Assembly (NCBI RefSeq): GCF_904846605.1
Contig: NZ_CAJHBI010000001.1
Span: 1 to 64,000, forward strand
DNA length: 64,000 nt
Reading direction: 5' to 3'
DNA from: Psychrobacter sp. 72-O-c
Lineage (GTDB): Bacteria > Pseudomonadota > Gammaproteobacteria > Pseudomonadales > Moraxellaceae
Position numbers and translations under genes: made by a program. Below are positions 46,467-56,342 of the stretch, piece by piece. The notes beneath the pieces were generated by a model. It had not been told where the DNA came from. It saw only the letters and a program-made list of their open reading frames with translations, and did no database searches. Each line of letters starts with the position of its first letter. Position 1 is the first letter of the stretch.

Positions 46467-48515
46467 TTACTTATCAAACACACTGCCCTGCTCTAGGGTA
46501 ATATCTTCATCATGCTCTTGCATACGCCACGGTAAACTGTCTGGTGAGACATTCAAGAAGTGTAGATATTTCTCAAACTGATCAATGATGTCGTTAATTA
46601 CTGACTCAGACTCATAGCCATATAAATCATAGGTTTGACCACCACGGCGCAGATATACTTCAGCGCGATGATGATGCTCTTGCGGCAGTTCATTAGCCAT
46701 ACCTTCAGTATAGTAGTCCGGTACATCATGCTCAGACAAACGCACTTCATACCAAAACTCGACATCATCGCCACGCTGTAATTCTAGTACCGCGCGATTA
46801 TTGACCGCATCATAATTGACATGAGTCGTCCAGCCGGTTTCTACAAATTTTTCTGACACTTCTACCATTGAGGGCATAACCACCCCTTTGATATAGCTTA
46901 AGACCTTATCACGAGTCGGCTTATCAGTCATATAGTCAATACGCTCGCGCCATGCTGAGGGTTTGAGTAGATGCGGTGGTATTCTATTATCGTTAGCAAG
47001 GCTCTGGTTACGATGTCCTTCAATACGTAGCGCACGCCACATCCCGAACATCGAGATTAATATAATAATTGCAAAGGGTAACGCACTAACAATAGCTGCG
47101 GTTTGCAATGCGGTCAGGCCACCAGCTAGCAGCAACACAGATGCTACCGCCCCTTCGGTTATTACCCAAAACGACCGCTGCCACCATGGCGTATCGCTGC
47201 GACCGCCAGCGGCTAACGAATCAATAACCAATGAGCCTGAATCCGATGAGGTCACAAAAAAGGTGATAATTAATAAAATAGTTAGTGAGGATACAAACTC
47301 AGTAAAGGGTAAGTTTTCTAACAACTTAAATAAGGCAATAGCTTGGTTGTCTTGTACATCACCAATTAATGAGGTGTAACCTTCTACCATGATCATATGT
47401 AGCGCGGTATCACCGAATACCGAAAACCAAAAGAAGGTAAAAAAGGTAGGTACTAGCATCACACCAAACACAAACTCGCGAATGGTACGACCACGACTAA
47501 TTTTGGCAATAAACAGACCAACAAATGGCGCCCATGCGATCGTCCAGGCAAAGATAAACAACGTCCAACTGCCCATCCAGTCGCTGCTTTCATAAGCCTG
47601 CAGACTAAAGGTGCGTTCAACGATATTACCCAAGTAGCTGCCGGTATTTTCCATAAAGGCATTGAGAATAAATATAGTCGGGCCGACGATGAATACAAAA
47701 ACCATCAGCGCAGTCGCCAACACCATATTCAAGATAGATAAGCGCTTCACGCCTTTATCCATTCCTGCTAACACCGATACCAGGGCCGCTGCTGTAATCA
47801 AAGCAATAGCAATGACCTGTACCGTCGTGTTAACTGGAATCAGATCTGGTAACAGATAGTTTAAGCCCGCGTTAATTTGCGATACCGACAACCCTAAGCT
47901 GGTAGCAATACCAAACATGGTACCCACAATCGCAAACACATCAACCGTATGGCCGATAGGACCATAGATTTTATCACCGATTAATGGGTATAGCGTCGAG
48001 CGTATTGACAGCGGCAAACCATGACGAAAGGCAAAATACGCCAGTGATAATCCGACTACCCCGTAGATGGCCCAAATATGAAAGCCCCAATGGAAATAAG
48101 CAATTTGCATCGCTTCTTTGGCAGCTTCAATGGTCTGTGGATCAGAGAGCGGCGGACTGGCAAAGTGCATTACCGGCTCTGCTACCCCAAAGAACAGCAA
48201 AGCAATTCCGTAACCTGCCGAAAACAACATAGCAAACCACTCTAGGAACTTATACTCAGCCTCAGCGTGATCTGGACCTAGCTTAATACTGCCATAAGGT
48301 GAAAATGCCAACACAATAATAAACATCAAAAACAATGCCACGGCCAGCATATAAAACCAACCAAAAGTATTGGTAGTAAAATTCAGTACAGTACTGAATA
48401 GCTCGCCAGCAGCTTCAGGGTTAACAGCAGTGCCAATTACTAATAACAACATAATGACCGCTGCCGGCACAAAAACCGGCAGTAAAATAGTAGATCGAGG
48501 TAATTTATTCTTCAT
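46467..48515 (-). CDS. betT: BetT-like BCCT family choline/betaine transporter
   Basis: This is a sodium or proton coupled importer of choline or betaine. The first helix is AVIMLLLVIGTAVNPEAAGE. The BCCT signature region is WTIAWAPFVGLFIAKISRGRTIREF, and LPLSIRSTLYPLIGDKIYGPIGHTVDVFAI is BetT-like. About 12 helices are followed by a long cytoplasmic C-terminal domain (about 530-682), the regulatory tail typical of BetT rather than the shorter OpuD types. The length of 682 equals E. coli BetT within a few residues. No betI, betA or betB is adjacent. A perfect 12-base palindrome lies 270 bases upstream. Confidence 0.92.
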   Translation of the reverse strand: MKNKLPRSTILLPVFVPAAVIMLLLVIGTAVNPEAAGELFSTVLNFTTNTFGWFYMLAVALFLMFIIVLAFSPYGSIKLGPDHAEAEYKFLEWFAMLFSAGYGIALLFFGVAEPVMHFASPPLSDPQTIEAAKEAMQIAYFHWGFHIWAIYGVVGLSLAYFAFRHGLPLSIRSTLYPLIGDKIYGPIGHTVDVFAIVGTMFGIATSLGLSVSQINAGLNYLLPDLIPVNTTVQVIAIALITAAALVSVLAGMDKGVKRLSILNMVLATALMVFVFIVGPTIFILNAFMENTGSYLGNIVERTFSLQAYESSDWMGSWTLFIFAWTIAWAPFVGLFIAKISRGRTIREFVFGVMLVPTFFTFFWFSVFGDTALHMIMVEGYTSLIGDVQDNQAIALFKLLENLPFTEFVSSLTILLIITFFVTSSDSGSLVIDSLAAGGRSDTPWWQRSFWVITEGAVASVLLLAGGLTALQTAAIVSALPFAIIILISMFGMWRALRIEGHRNQSLANDNRIPPHLLKPSAWRERIDYMTDKPTRDKVLSYIKGVVMPSMVEVSEKFVETGWTTHVNYDAVNNRAVLELQRGDDVEFWYEVRLSEHDVPDYYTEGMANELPQEHHHRAEVYLRRGGQTYDLYGYESESVINDIIDQFEKYLHFLNVSPDSLPWRMQEHDEDITLEQGSVFDK

Positions 48516-48625
48516 AAAAATGGTCTCTTAAAAATCTTACAAAAGCGGTTGTCCTTAAAGCGATCCCTAGCAAGGGGCCACTCCAAATAAAATGAAAATA
48601 TCTTTTGACAGCACAAAACCTAATG

Positions 48626-48668
48626 CTTACAACCAGAATCTAATGACACTTACAATCAGAATCTAATA
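48626..48668. repeat. Two imperfect 20-base direct copies, period 23
   Basis: CTTACAACCAGAATCTAATG and CTTACAATCAGAATCTAATA differ at two of 20 positions. They lie about 110-150 bases upstream of the betT start, in the likely promoter area. Confidence 0.7.
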
Positions 48669-48783
48669 ATGATAGTGATTAAAGGTCAGAGCTGCCAATC
48701 AGTAGCAAATAGTAAAATGCATGTGAGGTTTAACACACACATGGTATAAACCCCAGAACTACCACTATTTTGTAACATTTTTT

Positions 48784-48795
48784 TAACACGTGTTA
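48784..48795. promoter_or_regulatory. Perfect palindrome upstream of betT, possible operator
   Basis: TAACACGTGTTA is a perfect 12-base palindrome between the HIT terminator and betT. Its position could suit a dimeric repressor, but it is 270 bases from the start codon and no regulator is known for it here. Confidence 0.28.
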
Positions 48796-48815
48796 CATCA
48801 TTATTACCAAGCAAT

Positions 48816-48845
48816 AAAAAAGGCAACTTGTTAGTTGCCTTTTTA
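48816..48845. terminator. Hairpin terminator after the HIT gene
   Basis: Arms AAAAGGCAACT and AGTTGCCTTTT surround a 4-base loop, with A and T runs at both sides. It lies 40 bases beyond the stop of the minus-strand HIT gene. Confidence 0.88.
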
Positions 48846-48884
48846 TATTGTTAAGAAATACTGAACTTTAAACGAGTCAGTCTA

Positions 48885-49352
48885 TTAAATACTACTCGTA
48901 TTATGGGTCACTTGAGTAGCAATTACAGCAGCGAGTTGTTTGGCCGTCTCAGCAAGCTTTTCTTGATCAGCCATTTTTGCCGCATGCATACCAAGTTCTT
49001 GGACGCTGGCAGGAATAAGATGCACGTGATAATGAAAAACGGTTTGTCCTGCCTGCGCGCCATTAAACTGCATCTGAATAATGCCTTCACGCTCAAATAC
49101 TTGGCGCTGCGCTTGCATTATTTTTTTGGCCGTCATTAATACAGCCGCGGCATACTCGGGCTCAAGCTCACCTAAATCAACCGCTTTTTGCTTGGGTATT
49201 ACCAATACATGACCTTCTGCTTGTGGCATGATATCCATAAAGGCGAGGGTTTTATCGTCTTCATATACCTTATGGTAAGGAATCTCACCCTTTAACATTT
49301 TGGCAAAGATGTTGTTGTCGTCATAAGTAGTTTGTTGATTGTTCTGACTCAT
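48885..49352 (-). CDS. HIT family protein (HinT-like)
   Basis: Histidine-triad proteins hydrolyse nucleotide phosphoramidates or related adenylylated compounds. The triad is FHYHVHLIPA. The N-terminal segment NIFAKMLKGEIPYHKVYEDDKTLAFMDIMPQAEGHVLVIPK is the standard HIT fold. The start at 49352 (MSQNNQQTTYDDN) is chosen because CTAAGGAAG precedes it; the frame is open for 32 more codons without family similarity. Resulting length is 155 residues. It forms a single-gene unit with its own terminator. Confidence 0.93.
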   Translation of the reverse strand: MSQNNQQTTYDDNNIFAKMLKGEIPYHKVYEDDKTLAFMDIMPQAEGHVLVIPKQKAVDLGELEPEYAAAVLMTAKKIMQAQRQVFEREGIIQMQFNGAQAGQTVFHYHVHLIPASVQELGMHAAKMADQEKLAETAKQLAAVIATQVTHNTSSI

Positions 49353-49650
49353 TATTTCTTCCTTAGTTTTTCGATAACTTAGTTTTTTGATAAGCTGGCT
49401 ATTTGATAATAGTATTTGACAGTGATTGCTGTTAAGTACGGTATCCACAATATAGTGGACGAAATCTGGTTATAGTACAAGTTGCTGATACCGTGAAGTA
49501 AGTTGATTGTTAAAACTTAGCAGTAGCGCGTTATAAATAACAAATCTCGTGTCATCAATAATAACGCTTGTATCTTAAGCATACTAATTTATTAGCGAAT
49601 ATGCCCTATTAAATGTTATATTAATCACACGTTTTATTAACTTTAAGTTT

Positions 49651-50418
49651 ATGGAATCGATTGCCTTGTCCACTCAATTATCAGATCATACTGACACTTA
49701 TGTAGAACCACCTAATGCGATAGAAGCGGCTACCTCTAGTAGTGAATCGCAACAGCCTACTTCTGACAATAGCAATAGCAAAACTATCGATCCCAACGCT
49801 ATTATATTGGCACAAACATTGACAGATCCTGCTATTGGCTGGCGTATTCATAATTGCAAAATAAGCAAAAAAACGGTGACCCAAGAGTTACCGATGCTGT
49901 TTTTATATCACTACGATAGTTTGGATGACAGTGTCAAACAGGCACATCCGTTAACGCCAGTCCTACTCGCACAATTTAATACCTCAATGACTGCTGAGGC
50001 TGCTGCCAAATTGATTGGCATTACAAGCGACTTAGTCGCCAGCCCTTGGCATGTAAAAGTTATTGGCTCATTAGTAGTGTTTAGCGAAATATTACAATTA
50101 GCGGTACGTCTACATTGGACCAATACCGGCAAAAGCACCCAACAGCTTTATACCCAAAGCGCAGAGGAAGCCGTGACTGCGGCTTTTAAAGACTGGCAGT
50201 TTTTTGGTCGTATTGATGTGCTGTATAAAAACGACAAACAAACACTAGTCAGTATTGATGAGCGAGCCGAAGACAATGAGCAGCTAGTTGCTATTGAGGC
50301 CAGATCTGACTATCAATTCCTGCCAGCAACTCATGCATTAGTGGTTATTGCCAAACTAGAGGCTGACAAAGCCGAACTACCTTGGTTTGAAACAGCAATT
50401 TTAGAACGGCTTGAGTAG
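49651..50418 (+). CDS. Hypothetical protein with Ser/Thr-rich N-terminus
   Basis: No family is recognised. The first 50 residues are Ser, Thr, Asn and Glu-rich and probably disordered. From about residue 53 (AQTLTDPAIGWRIHNCKIS) to the end the sequence looks like an ordered soluble alpha/beta protein without signal peptide or membrane helix. A possible ribosome site is weak (TTTAAG). It stands alone between the HIT gene and ilvD. The codon pattern looks like that of neighbouring genes, which supports real coding. Confidence 0.68.
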   Translation: MESIALSTQLSDHTDTYVEPPNAIEAATSSSESQQPTSDNSNSKTIDPNAIILAQTLTDPAIGWRIHNCKISKKTVTQELPMLFLYHYDSLDDSVKQAHPLTPVLLAQFNTSMTAEAAAKLIGITSDLVASPWHVKVIGSLVVFSEILQLAVRLHWTNTGKSTQQLYTQSAEEAVTAAFKDWQFFGRIDVLYKNDKQTLVSIDERAEDNEQLVAIEARSDYQFLPATHALVVIAKLEADKAELPWFETAILERLE

Positions 50419-50597
50419 TGTTATGTACTTAAGTCCTTTATGATTATTGGCTGATTATTTTCAGTTATCCATAGCTAATGGTATGGTAACGACTTAGTAT
50501 TATTCACTAGTACTCACTCTCCATAAAAAGCACACTATCAACGTCACACCTGAAGGTGAAATTTTGATACACCTCGCCTAATTGTAAGGAACATTAT

Positions 50598-52484
50598 ATG
50601 GATTATCTCTCAAAAACATCTACCGGCGGTCGTAATATGGCAGGTGCGCGAGCACTATGGCGCGCAACTGGCATGACTGATGGCGACTTTGGCAAACCTA
50701 TTATCGCTATTGCCAACTCATTCACTCAGTTTGTGCCCGGTCATGTCCATCTTAAAGACTTAGGGCAACTGGTCGCGCGCGAGATTGAGAGTGTTGGGGG
50801 CATTGCGAAAGAGTTTAATACCATTGCGGTCGATGACGGTATTGCCATGGGACATAGCGGTATGCTGTACTCTTTGCCCAGCCGTGACTTGATTGCTGAC
50901 TCTGTTGAATATATGGTCAATGCCCATTGCGCTGATGCCCTAGTTTGTATCTCTAACTGCGATAAAATTACCCCCGGTATGTTAATGGCCGCCATGCGCC
51001 TCAATATTCCTACCATCTTTATCTCAGGCGGCCCGATGGAAGCGGGTAAAATTCTCGCTAGCACGGTCGGAAAAAGTCATAATAATGAAGACAGTGGTGG
51101 CAGTACCATTCGTAAGCTTGACCTTGTTGATGCGATGATGGATGCGGCAGATGAGAGTATTAGTGATGAAGATGTCGCCGCTATTGAAGTCTCAGCTTGT
51201 CCAACTTGTGGGTCGTGCTCCGGTATGTTCACTGCCAACTCTATGAACTGCTTGACCGAAGCATTAGGATTGGCATTACCGGGTAATGGCTCGCTGCTCG
51301 CGACTCACTCACTACGTCGCGATCTGTTCTTAGAAGCGGGACGTACTATTGTGTCCCTTGCCAAACGTCGCTATGAGCAAGATGATGATTCAGTCCTACC
51401 GCGCTCAATCGCTACTAAAGCGGCCTTTGAAAATGCGATGACCTTAGATATCACTATGGGCGGCTCGACCAATACTATTTTGCATCTACTTGCTGCCGCT
51501 AATGAAGCAGAAGTCGACTTTAAGATGCCTGATATTGACCGTTTAAGTCGCAATGTACCTTGTCTGGCTAAGGTTGCCCCTGCCTCGCAAAAGTATCATA
51601 TGGAAGATGTGCATCGCGCTGGCGGTGTCTTTGCGCTATTGGCCGAGCTTGACCGAATCGACTTGCTCAACACTGATTTGCCGACGGTTCATAGTCCAAC
51701 GTTGAAAGCCGCCATTGATAAGTGGGATATTATGAATCCTGACAATACTGAGGCGCGGGCAAGATATATCGCAGCACCAGGCGGCGTACGTACCACTGAG
51801 GCCTTCTCACAATCAAAAGAATGGTCGAACCTCGATGTTAACCGTGAGTCAGGCTGTATTCGTAGTGCCCAGCATGCTTATTCCGAAGATGGTGGCCTTG
51901 CCGTCCTCTACGGTAATATTGCAGAGCGCGGCTGCGTGGTCAAAACTGCCGGTGTCGATGACAGTATCTTAGTATTCACCGGACGCGCGCGTATATTTGA
52001 ATCCCAAGATGACGCGGTAACCGCTGTACTTGCTAATAGTATCGTGGCCGGTGACGTGGTTCTTATCCGCTATGAAGGTCCCAAAGGTGGTCCCGGTATG
52101 CAAGAAATGCTCTACCCGACTACTTATCTGAAGGCTAAAGGCCTCGGTAAAGCCTGCGCGCTATTCACTGATGGTCGTTTCTCGGGTGGTACGTCAGGTC
52201 TATCCATTGGTCATTCCAGCCCTGAAGCGGCTGAAGGTGGCGCGATTGGTTTGGTTCAAGAAGGCGATACCATTCATATCGACATTCCTAACCGTACCAT
52301 TAACATGCAGGTTAGTGATGATGACATAGCCGCGCGCCGCGAAGAGATGGAAAGTCGTGGACGTGATGCGTGGAAACCCACCCATCGCCAGCGTCATGTG
52401 TCACCTGCTCTGCGTGCTTATGCGGCTATGACCACCAGTGCCGATACCGGTGCGGTGCGTGATGTGACCCAAGTCGAGCGCTAA
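50598..52484 (+). CDS. ilvD: Dihydroxy-acid dehydratase
   Basis: IlvD dehydrates 2,3-dihydroxy acids to 2-keto acids in isoleucine and valine synthesis. It binds an Fe-S cluster through Cys residues seen in [12 protein letters not shown] and [19 protein letters not shown]. Further family parts are [23 protein letters not shown] at the start, [12 protein letters not shown], and [19 protein letters not shown] with the catalytic Ser near the end. The length of 628 is normal for the 4Fe-4S or 2Fe-2S IlvD family. GTAAGGAAC precedes the ATG. A hairpin follows about 70 bases after the stop. Other ilv genes are elsewhere. Confidence 0.97.
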   Translation: MDYLSKTSTGGRNMAGARALWRATGMTDGDFGKPIIAIANSFTQFVPGHVHLKDLGQLVAREIESVGGIAKEFNTIAVDDGIAMGHSGMLYSLPSRDLIADSVEYMVNAHCADALVCISNCDKITPGMLMAAMRLNIPTIFISGGPMEAGKILASTVGKSHNNEDSGGSTIRKLDLVDAMMDAADESISDEDVAAIEVSACPTCGSCSGMFTANSMNCLTEALGLALPGNGSLLATHSLRRDLFLEAGRTIVSLAKRRYEQDDDSVLPRSIATKAAFENAMTLDITMGGSTNTILHLLAAANEAEVDFKMPDIDRLSRNVPCLAKVAPASQKYHMEDVHRAGGVFALLAELDRIDLLNTDLPTVHSPTLKAAIDKWDIMNPDNTEARARYIAAPGGVRTTEAFSQSKEWSNLDVNRESGCIRSAQHAYSEDGGLAVLYGNIAERGCVVKTAGVDDSILVFTGRARIFESQDDAVTAVLANSIVAGDVVLIRYEGPKGGPGMQEMLYPTTYLKAKGLGKACALFTDGRFSGGTSGLSIGHSSPEAAEGGAIGLVQEGDTIHIDIPNRTINMQVSDDDIAARREEMESRGRDAWKPTHRQRHVSPALRAYAAMTTSADTGAVRDVTQVER

Positions 52485-52555
52485 ATAAGCATTTAAACCA
52501 CAAGCGTTTGCACGATTGCGCTATGTTTTATTAACGCCTCTATTCCAAATTTCTC

Positions 52556-52584
52556 AAAAGCCTGCGTCATGCAGGCTTTTTTTT
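52556..52584 (+). terminator. Hairpin terminator after ilvD
   Basis: Ten-base perfect arms AAAAGCCTGC and GCAGGCTTTT enclose a 5-base loop and run into T8. Confidence 0.93.
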
Positions 52585-52750
52585 CACCAAAAAACAACGG
52601 AGCTGGCGATCTGATAACTATTATTTGCGGAAATGTGCGTGTTTTATTGTCATGATAAGCCGCTTGCTATAAGTTGACTATAAGTTTTAGCAAACTCTGT
52701 TCTAAGCGCTTGCCCCAATTAAAATTCACATACCCGTGTGCACAAACCTT

Positions 52751-54001
52751 ATGGCTGAAAAATATAATTTATTTTTATTAATCTGCGGTATCGCATTCTT
52801 ATTTGGCGCACTATTCCCTATTGTATTTAAGCGCGCCCCTATTTCCTTACCCATGTTGCAAGTAACTTTAGGGATTGTAGTAGGCTATTTCTGGATAACA
52901 CTCACTTTTTTAGATCCACTTGAAAATGGTATGATTATCGAAAAGCTCACCGAGATTGTGGTGTTAGTCTCCCTAGTCGGTGCCGGTATTAAAATCGATA
53001 CGCCATTATCTTGGCGATTATGGCGACCAACCGTAAGGCTATTGCTCATCACTATGCCAATTGGTATTTTCGCGATGGCATTCTTAGGCTACTACGCATT
53101 TGGGCTCAGCATGGGCGCAGCGATTTTGTTAGGTGCTGTACTTGCGCCTACCGATCCAGTGCTGGCCTCCAGCATTCAAGTGGGGCCACCTAATACCGGC
53201 GGTGAGGATACGCCGCGCTTCGCGTTAACTTCAGAGGCAGGACTAAATGATGGCTTGGCTTTTCCCTTTGTTTATCTGGCGATAAAAATAGCAGAAGCCT
53301 ACAGCGAAGGAAAGCGCTTTGATGGCGAGATGTTATGGTCGTGGTTTACCCATGATGTACTGTGGAAAATTGGTGCAGGGGTATTGGCGGGCATCATAGT
53401 CGGTAAAATCCTAGCGAAAATAGTATTCTCAAAACACACGAACGAGACCACCATTTCTCAAGGTTATGTGGTGATTGCGCTGACGTTGCTGGCTTACGGA
53501 CTGGCCGAATTGGTGCACAGCTATGGTTTTATTGCGGTGTTTGTCGCCGCATTTGCATTTCGTCGTTCAGAGTGTGAACACGCCTATCACCAAAAACTGC
53601 ATGATTTCGCCGAGCAATCAGAAGGTCTGTTGATGTCCTTGGTGCTGATAGTTTTTGGTATGCTTATTGGTCAGGGCTTACAGTCTGGGGTCGAGCTGAC
53701 ATGGCGAGTTTATATCGTTAGCTTTACGTTTTTATTACTAATACGTCCAGTTGGCGGTATCATTGCGCTATCAGGGCTTAATATGCCTCGTACAGAAAAA
53801 TACGCTATATCGGCTCTAGGCATCCGCGGTATTGGCACCTTATATTACTTATCTTATGCCCTCAATCAAGGTTTTTTTGGGGACGAAGACGCGCTTAAGT
53901 TGTGGGTGGTGTGCTCTATCGTGATTTTGGCATCTATTTTCGTCCATGGTTTAAGTGCACCTTGGTTATTAAAAATGACACCAAAAAATGCGCACGATTA
54001 A
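52751..54001 (+). CDS. CPA1-type Na+/H+ antiporter (NhaP-like)
   Basis: This is a monovalent cation/proton antiporter with about 12 helices. The ion-site motif of this group is visible as LGAVLAPTDPVLASS followed by LTSEAGLNDGLAFPFVYL. There is no long cytoplasmic tail; the protein ends soon after the last helix. I chose the ATG at 52751 (MAEKYNLFLLICG); a GTG at 52736 is a possible earlier start. Neither has a good ribosome site. It likely helps Na+ or pH homeostasis, in keeping with the osmolyte importers nearby. Its stop is 9 bases from the convergent serine hydrolase stop. Confidence 0.9.
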   Translation: MAEKYNLFLLICGIAFLFGALFPIVFKRAPISLPMLQVTLGIVVGYFWITLTFLDPLENGMIIEKLTEIVVLVSLVGAGIKIDTPLSWRLWRPTVRLLLITMPIGIFAMAFLGYYAFGLSMGAAILLGAVLAPTDPVLASSIQVGPPNTGGEDTPRFALTSEAGLNDGLAFPFVYLAIKIAEAYSEGKRFDGEMLWSWFTHDVLWKIGAGVLAGIIVGKILAKIVFSKHTNETTISQGYVVIALTLLAYGLAELVHSYGFIAVFVAAFAFRRSECEHAYHQKLHDFAEQSEGLLMSLVLIVFGMLIGQGLQSGVELTWRVYIVSFTFLLLIRPVGGIIALSGLNMPRTEKYAISALGIRGIGTLYYLSYALNQGFFGDEDALKLWVVCSIVILASIFVHGLSAPWLLKMTPKNAHD

Positions 54002-54010
54002 CGTCTGTCA

Positions 54011-55438
54011 TCAATCGAGCGTCTCTGTATCTATCACTTCCAGCAAGGCTTCCGTCAGCGCAAACTGGCGGATATCATTAAGCATAGTGACATCAAAATT
54101 GTGCACAAAAGCGAATGACAGTTGTCGCGCCGGATCACACCAAGCTACTGAACCGTTGTAGCCCATATGCCCAAACCCTTCTGACTCACTGGTATTGATC
54201 CCCTGTACCTGACGCTCATCTTGGCAAAGATGAAATGGACGATGGTAACCCAAGCGCCAGTCCATATTACTTGGCATGACGGCGTCCATACCTGTGACTT
54301 GTGGCGCGGATAACTGCGAAAATGTTGCGCTGTCAATGAGCGTCCTCCCCTGCCACTTGCCACCATTTGCCAGCATCGCGTAGACAGTAGCCAGTGCCTT
54401 TGCGGAAGCAACACCATTAGCGGCTGGTATGGCCGCTTGTAAGGTCTTCGGTCTATAATAGTCAATGGCCTGCTGACCATTAGGAATTAATGCCGCTTTA
54501 TAGTTTTTTAAATTGAGCTGATTATGATCAAAGTACAGACGGTTTATTTGCGTCGTATTTAGCTTGGCTTCTACCGGTGCTATCTTGCGGCTCATTGCTT
54601 GCTGTTGCCAGCAGTTATAACTGGTCAGCTTGGCATAAGTACTAAGCGTCTGCGCAGACTCAGCTTTTAGAACAGGTTTATGACGTTTGCTACGGTGTTG
54701 CGGGCTGTCTTGCTTTGTCGCATGAAAGTTTTTAACCAATTTTGCCACATCATCTACTTTATCAGCGGGCACACCAAAGTAGCAGCTCTCAGGAATACCT
54801 AATGGCTCAGTTAGATAATGACGTAGCGCTGCGGCAAGCGACATATCTGTAACCGCCTCTATCAAACCGCCCAATACCCATCCATAGATCAGTGCGCTAT
54901 AAGCACTTACATATGAGCCACTGACGTACGAGCTACTGACATATGAATCAGGCTCAGCTGTCGGCATGGCGGCGACTTTAGCGACCATTTCATCCCAATC
55001 GAGTAATGTCTCACTATCAGCATCAATAGTAGTAATCGCAAATAGACTGGCTTGATGCGACATCACCTCGCGTAAAGTGATATCTGCTTTGCCATTAGCC
55101 GCAAATGCAGGCCAATAGCTGGCAATCGGCAGGTCATGATTTAATAATTGACGGGTTACCAAAACATGAACCAACGTTGCCAGCACTCCTTTGCCGGTAG
55201 AGAAGTTCAGAGACAAGGTATCGGTCTGCCATGGCAACTCTGCCTGCGCCATACCGACACATGCCTGCGCAATACACTTCCCAGCTTGGTACACCACTAG
55301 CGCGCCACCTGCTGGCGCATCGTCAAGCTGCAAGTCTGTGAGTAGCTGTTGCATGCGTTGCTGAATTTTAGGATTGATGGCAGTGCTGTTCTTATGACCG
55401 TTATCTTTAGGACAGTTATTGGTATTGCTATCTATCAT
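54011..55438 (-). CDS. Serine hydrolase of the beta-lactamase (class C)/EstB family
   Basis: This resembles class C beta-lactamase-fold esterases such as EstB. The nucleophile motif S-x-x-K is in LNFSTGKGVLATLVH. The second motif Tyr is probably in YSALIYGWVLGGLIEA, and the third region GFGHMGYNGSVAWCDPARQLSFAFVHN supplies the usual H/K-x-G-like strand. There is no signal peptide, so it is likely cytoplasmic. The small repeat SSYVSSSYVSGSYVSAYS near residue 165 is a local duplication. GAGG precedes the ATG. Substrate unknown; an ester or lactone is more likely than an antibiotic. Confidence 0.85.
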   Translation of the reverse strand: MIDSNTNNCPKDNGHKNSTAINPKIQQRMQQLLTDLQLDDAPAGGALVVYQAGKCIAQACVGMAQAELPWQTDTLSLNFSTGKGVLATLVHVLVTRQLLNHDLPIASYWPAFAANGKADITLREVMSHQASLFAITTIDADSETLLDWDEMVAKVAAMPTAEPDSYVSSSYVSGSYVSAYSALIYGWVLGGLIEAVTDMSLAAALRHYLTEPLGIPESCYFGVPADKVDDVAKLVKNFHATKQDSPQHRSKRHKPVLKAESAQTLSTYAKLTSYNCWQQQAMSRKIAPVEAKLNTTQINRLYFDHNQLNLKNYKAALIPNGQQAIDYYRPKTLQAAIPAANGVASAKALATVYAMLANGGKWQGRTLIDSATFSQLSAPQVTGMDAVMPSNMDWRLGYHRPFHLCQDERQVQGINTSESEGFGHMGYNGSVAWCDPARQLSFAFVHNFDVTMLNDIRQFALTEALLEVIDTETLD

Positions 55439-55536
55439 GACTGCCTCTTATTTATTATTTGTCTAATTACTAGTGCTGATTAGAATAGTGAAAGCTTTAA
55501 GATAAAGTCCTAAAACTAGGCCTTGCTGATATAAAA

Positions 55537-55560
55537 AAAGGCCACCTATTGGTCGCCTGT
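55537..55560 (-). terminator. Weak hairpin in the 55.4-55.6 kb gap
   Basis: Eight-base arms AGGCCACC and GGTCGCCT have one mismatch and a TATT loop, with an A-run on the left that is a T-run on the minus strand. It could end the DUF442 phosphatase gene transcript. Confidence 0.5.
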
Positions 55561-55627
55561 TATTTTTAAAAAACTATGTTTTTATCGTTCAATATAACTG
55601 CTGCATACCTAATATATATCTAACTAC

Positions 55628-56266
55628 TTAGCGTGGCACTAACAAACGGTTATGAACTTCTTGTGTCAGCTGTGGCATCGTCAGACCATGACTGCGTCCA
55701 CGCTCCATAGCCGTCTCCATCTTGCGCCCACGTAGCCAGCCTGCTCGTAGTGCCATAGCTGCACCAACGCGATTACCAGTTCCGCAATGCATAGCTACTT
55801 TTTTGCCATGATATTGGCGCAAAATACTATCAAACGCTAATATTTTTAGCTGCTTCAAATCATTAGTACCGCTTATTGGCAACTGCTGATAATGCATGCC
55901 AGATTGCTCAACAGCGGCGGCCTCATCAAAACTTAGCTCATCATCAGGCTGCAAGTTAATCACTAACTCAACCCCAGCATTCGCCAAAGCGGTAACTTTG
56001 TCATGATCGAGCGCACCACAGACAATAGTTTGTTCATCAGGACGAAAATAAGGCTCAAGAACGGCCGCAAGGTCGATACCATTATCAGCATCGATGTTTT
56101 TGCTATGCTTTATCTTATTAGCATCACTATCGCTACTCACAGTACTTTCAACGTCGTTAGCAGCTACTTGATCAGTAGTAGACACTGGAGCTGATAAGCT
56201 ATTAGAGACAGCTGTACTCGTGGAACTTTGGAGGCTGGTAGAATCTTTATGTGAAGTCATGGTCAT
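55628..56266 (-). CDS. DUF442 / beta-lactamase-hydrolase-like phosphatase family protein
   Basis: The C-terminal part (about 75-212) matches the DUF442 family of dual-specificity-phosphatase-like proteins, seen fused to sulfur dioxygenase-type or beta-lactamase-like hydrolases in other bacteria. The presumed active-site loop is AMHCGTGNRVGAAMALRAGW, where the Arg follows Cys by four residues plus one, as in the family's HCxSGNR form. About 70 residues of Ser/Thr/Asp-rich, low-complexity sequence precede it. The start is uncertain: ATGs at 56266 and 56260 and a TTG at 56308 are possible and none has a ribosome site. Role unknown; phosphatase or sulfur transfer have been suggested for the family. 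Confidence 0.75.
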   Translation of the reverse strand: MTMTSHKDSTSLQSSTSTAVSNSLSAPVSTTDQVAANDVESTVSSDSDANKIKHSKNIDADNGIDLAAVLEPYFRPDEQTIVCGALDHDKVTALANAGVELVINLQPDDELSFDEAAAVEQSGMHYQQLPISGTNDLKQLKILAFDSILRQYHGKKVAMHCGTGNRVGAAMALRAGWLRGRKMETAMERGRSHGLTMPQLTQEVHNRLLVPR

Positions 56267-56342
56267 AATTTTGATAGTTAAATATAGTGGTTGAGTAAAG
56301 GTTGACAATCATTGGCACTTATATTGGTAGTTGTGTTGCTAC

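Larger units (their letters stand above)
48516..48884. other. betT upstream region
   Basis: This 370-base gap includes two near-identical 20-base copies (48626-48645 and 48649-48668), a 12-base palindrome at 48784-48795 and a terminator for the HIT gene. No gene is seen. Confidence 0.5.

Noticed and set aside
49353..49448. Longer HIT protein start
   Set aside because: The extra 32 residues show no family similarity and the ATG at 49352 has an excellent ribosome site.
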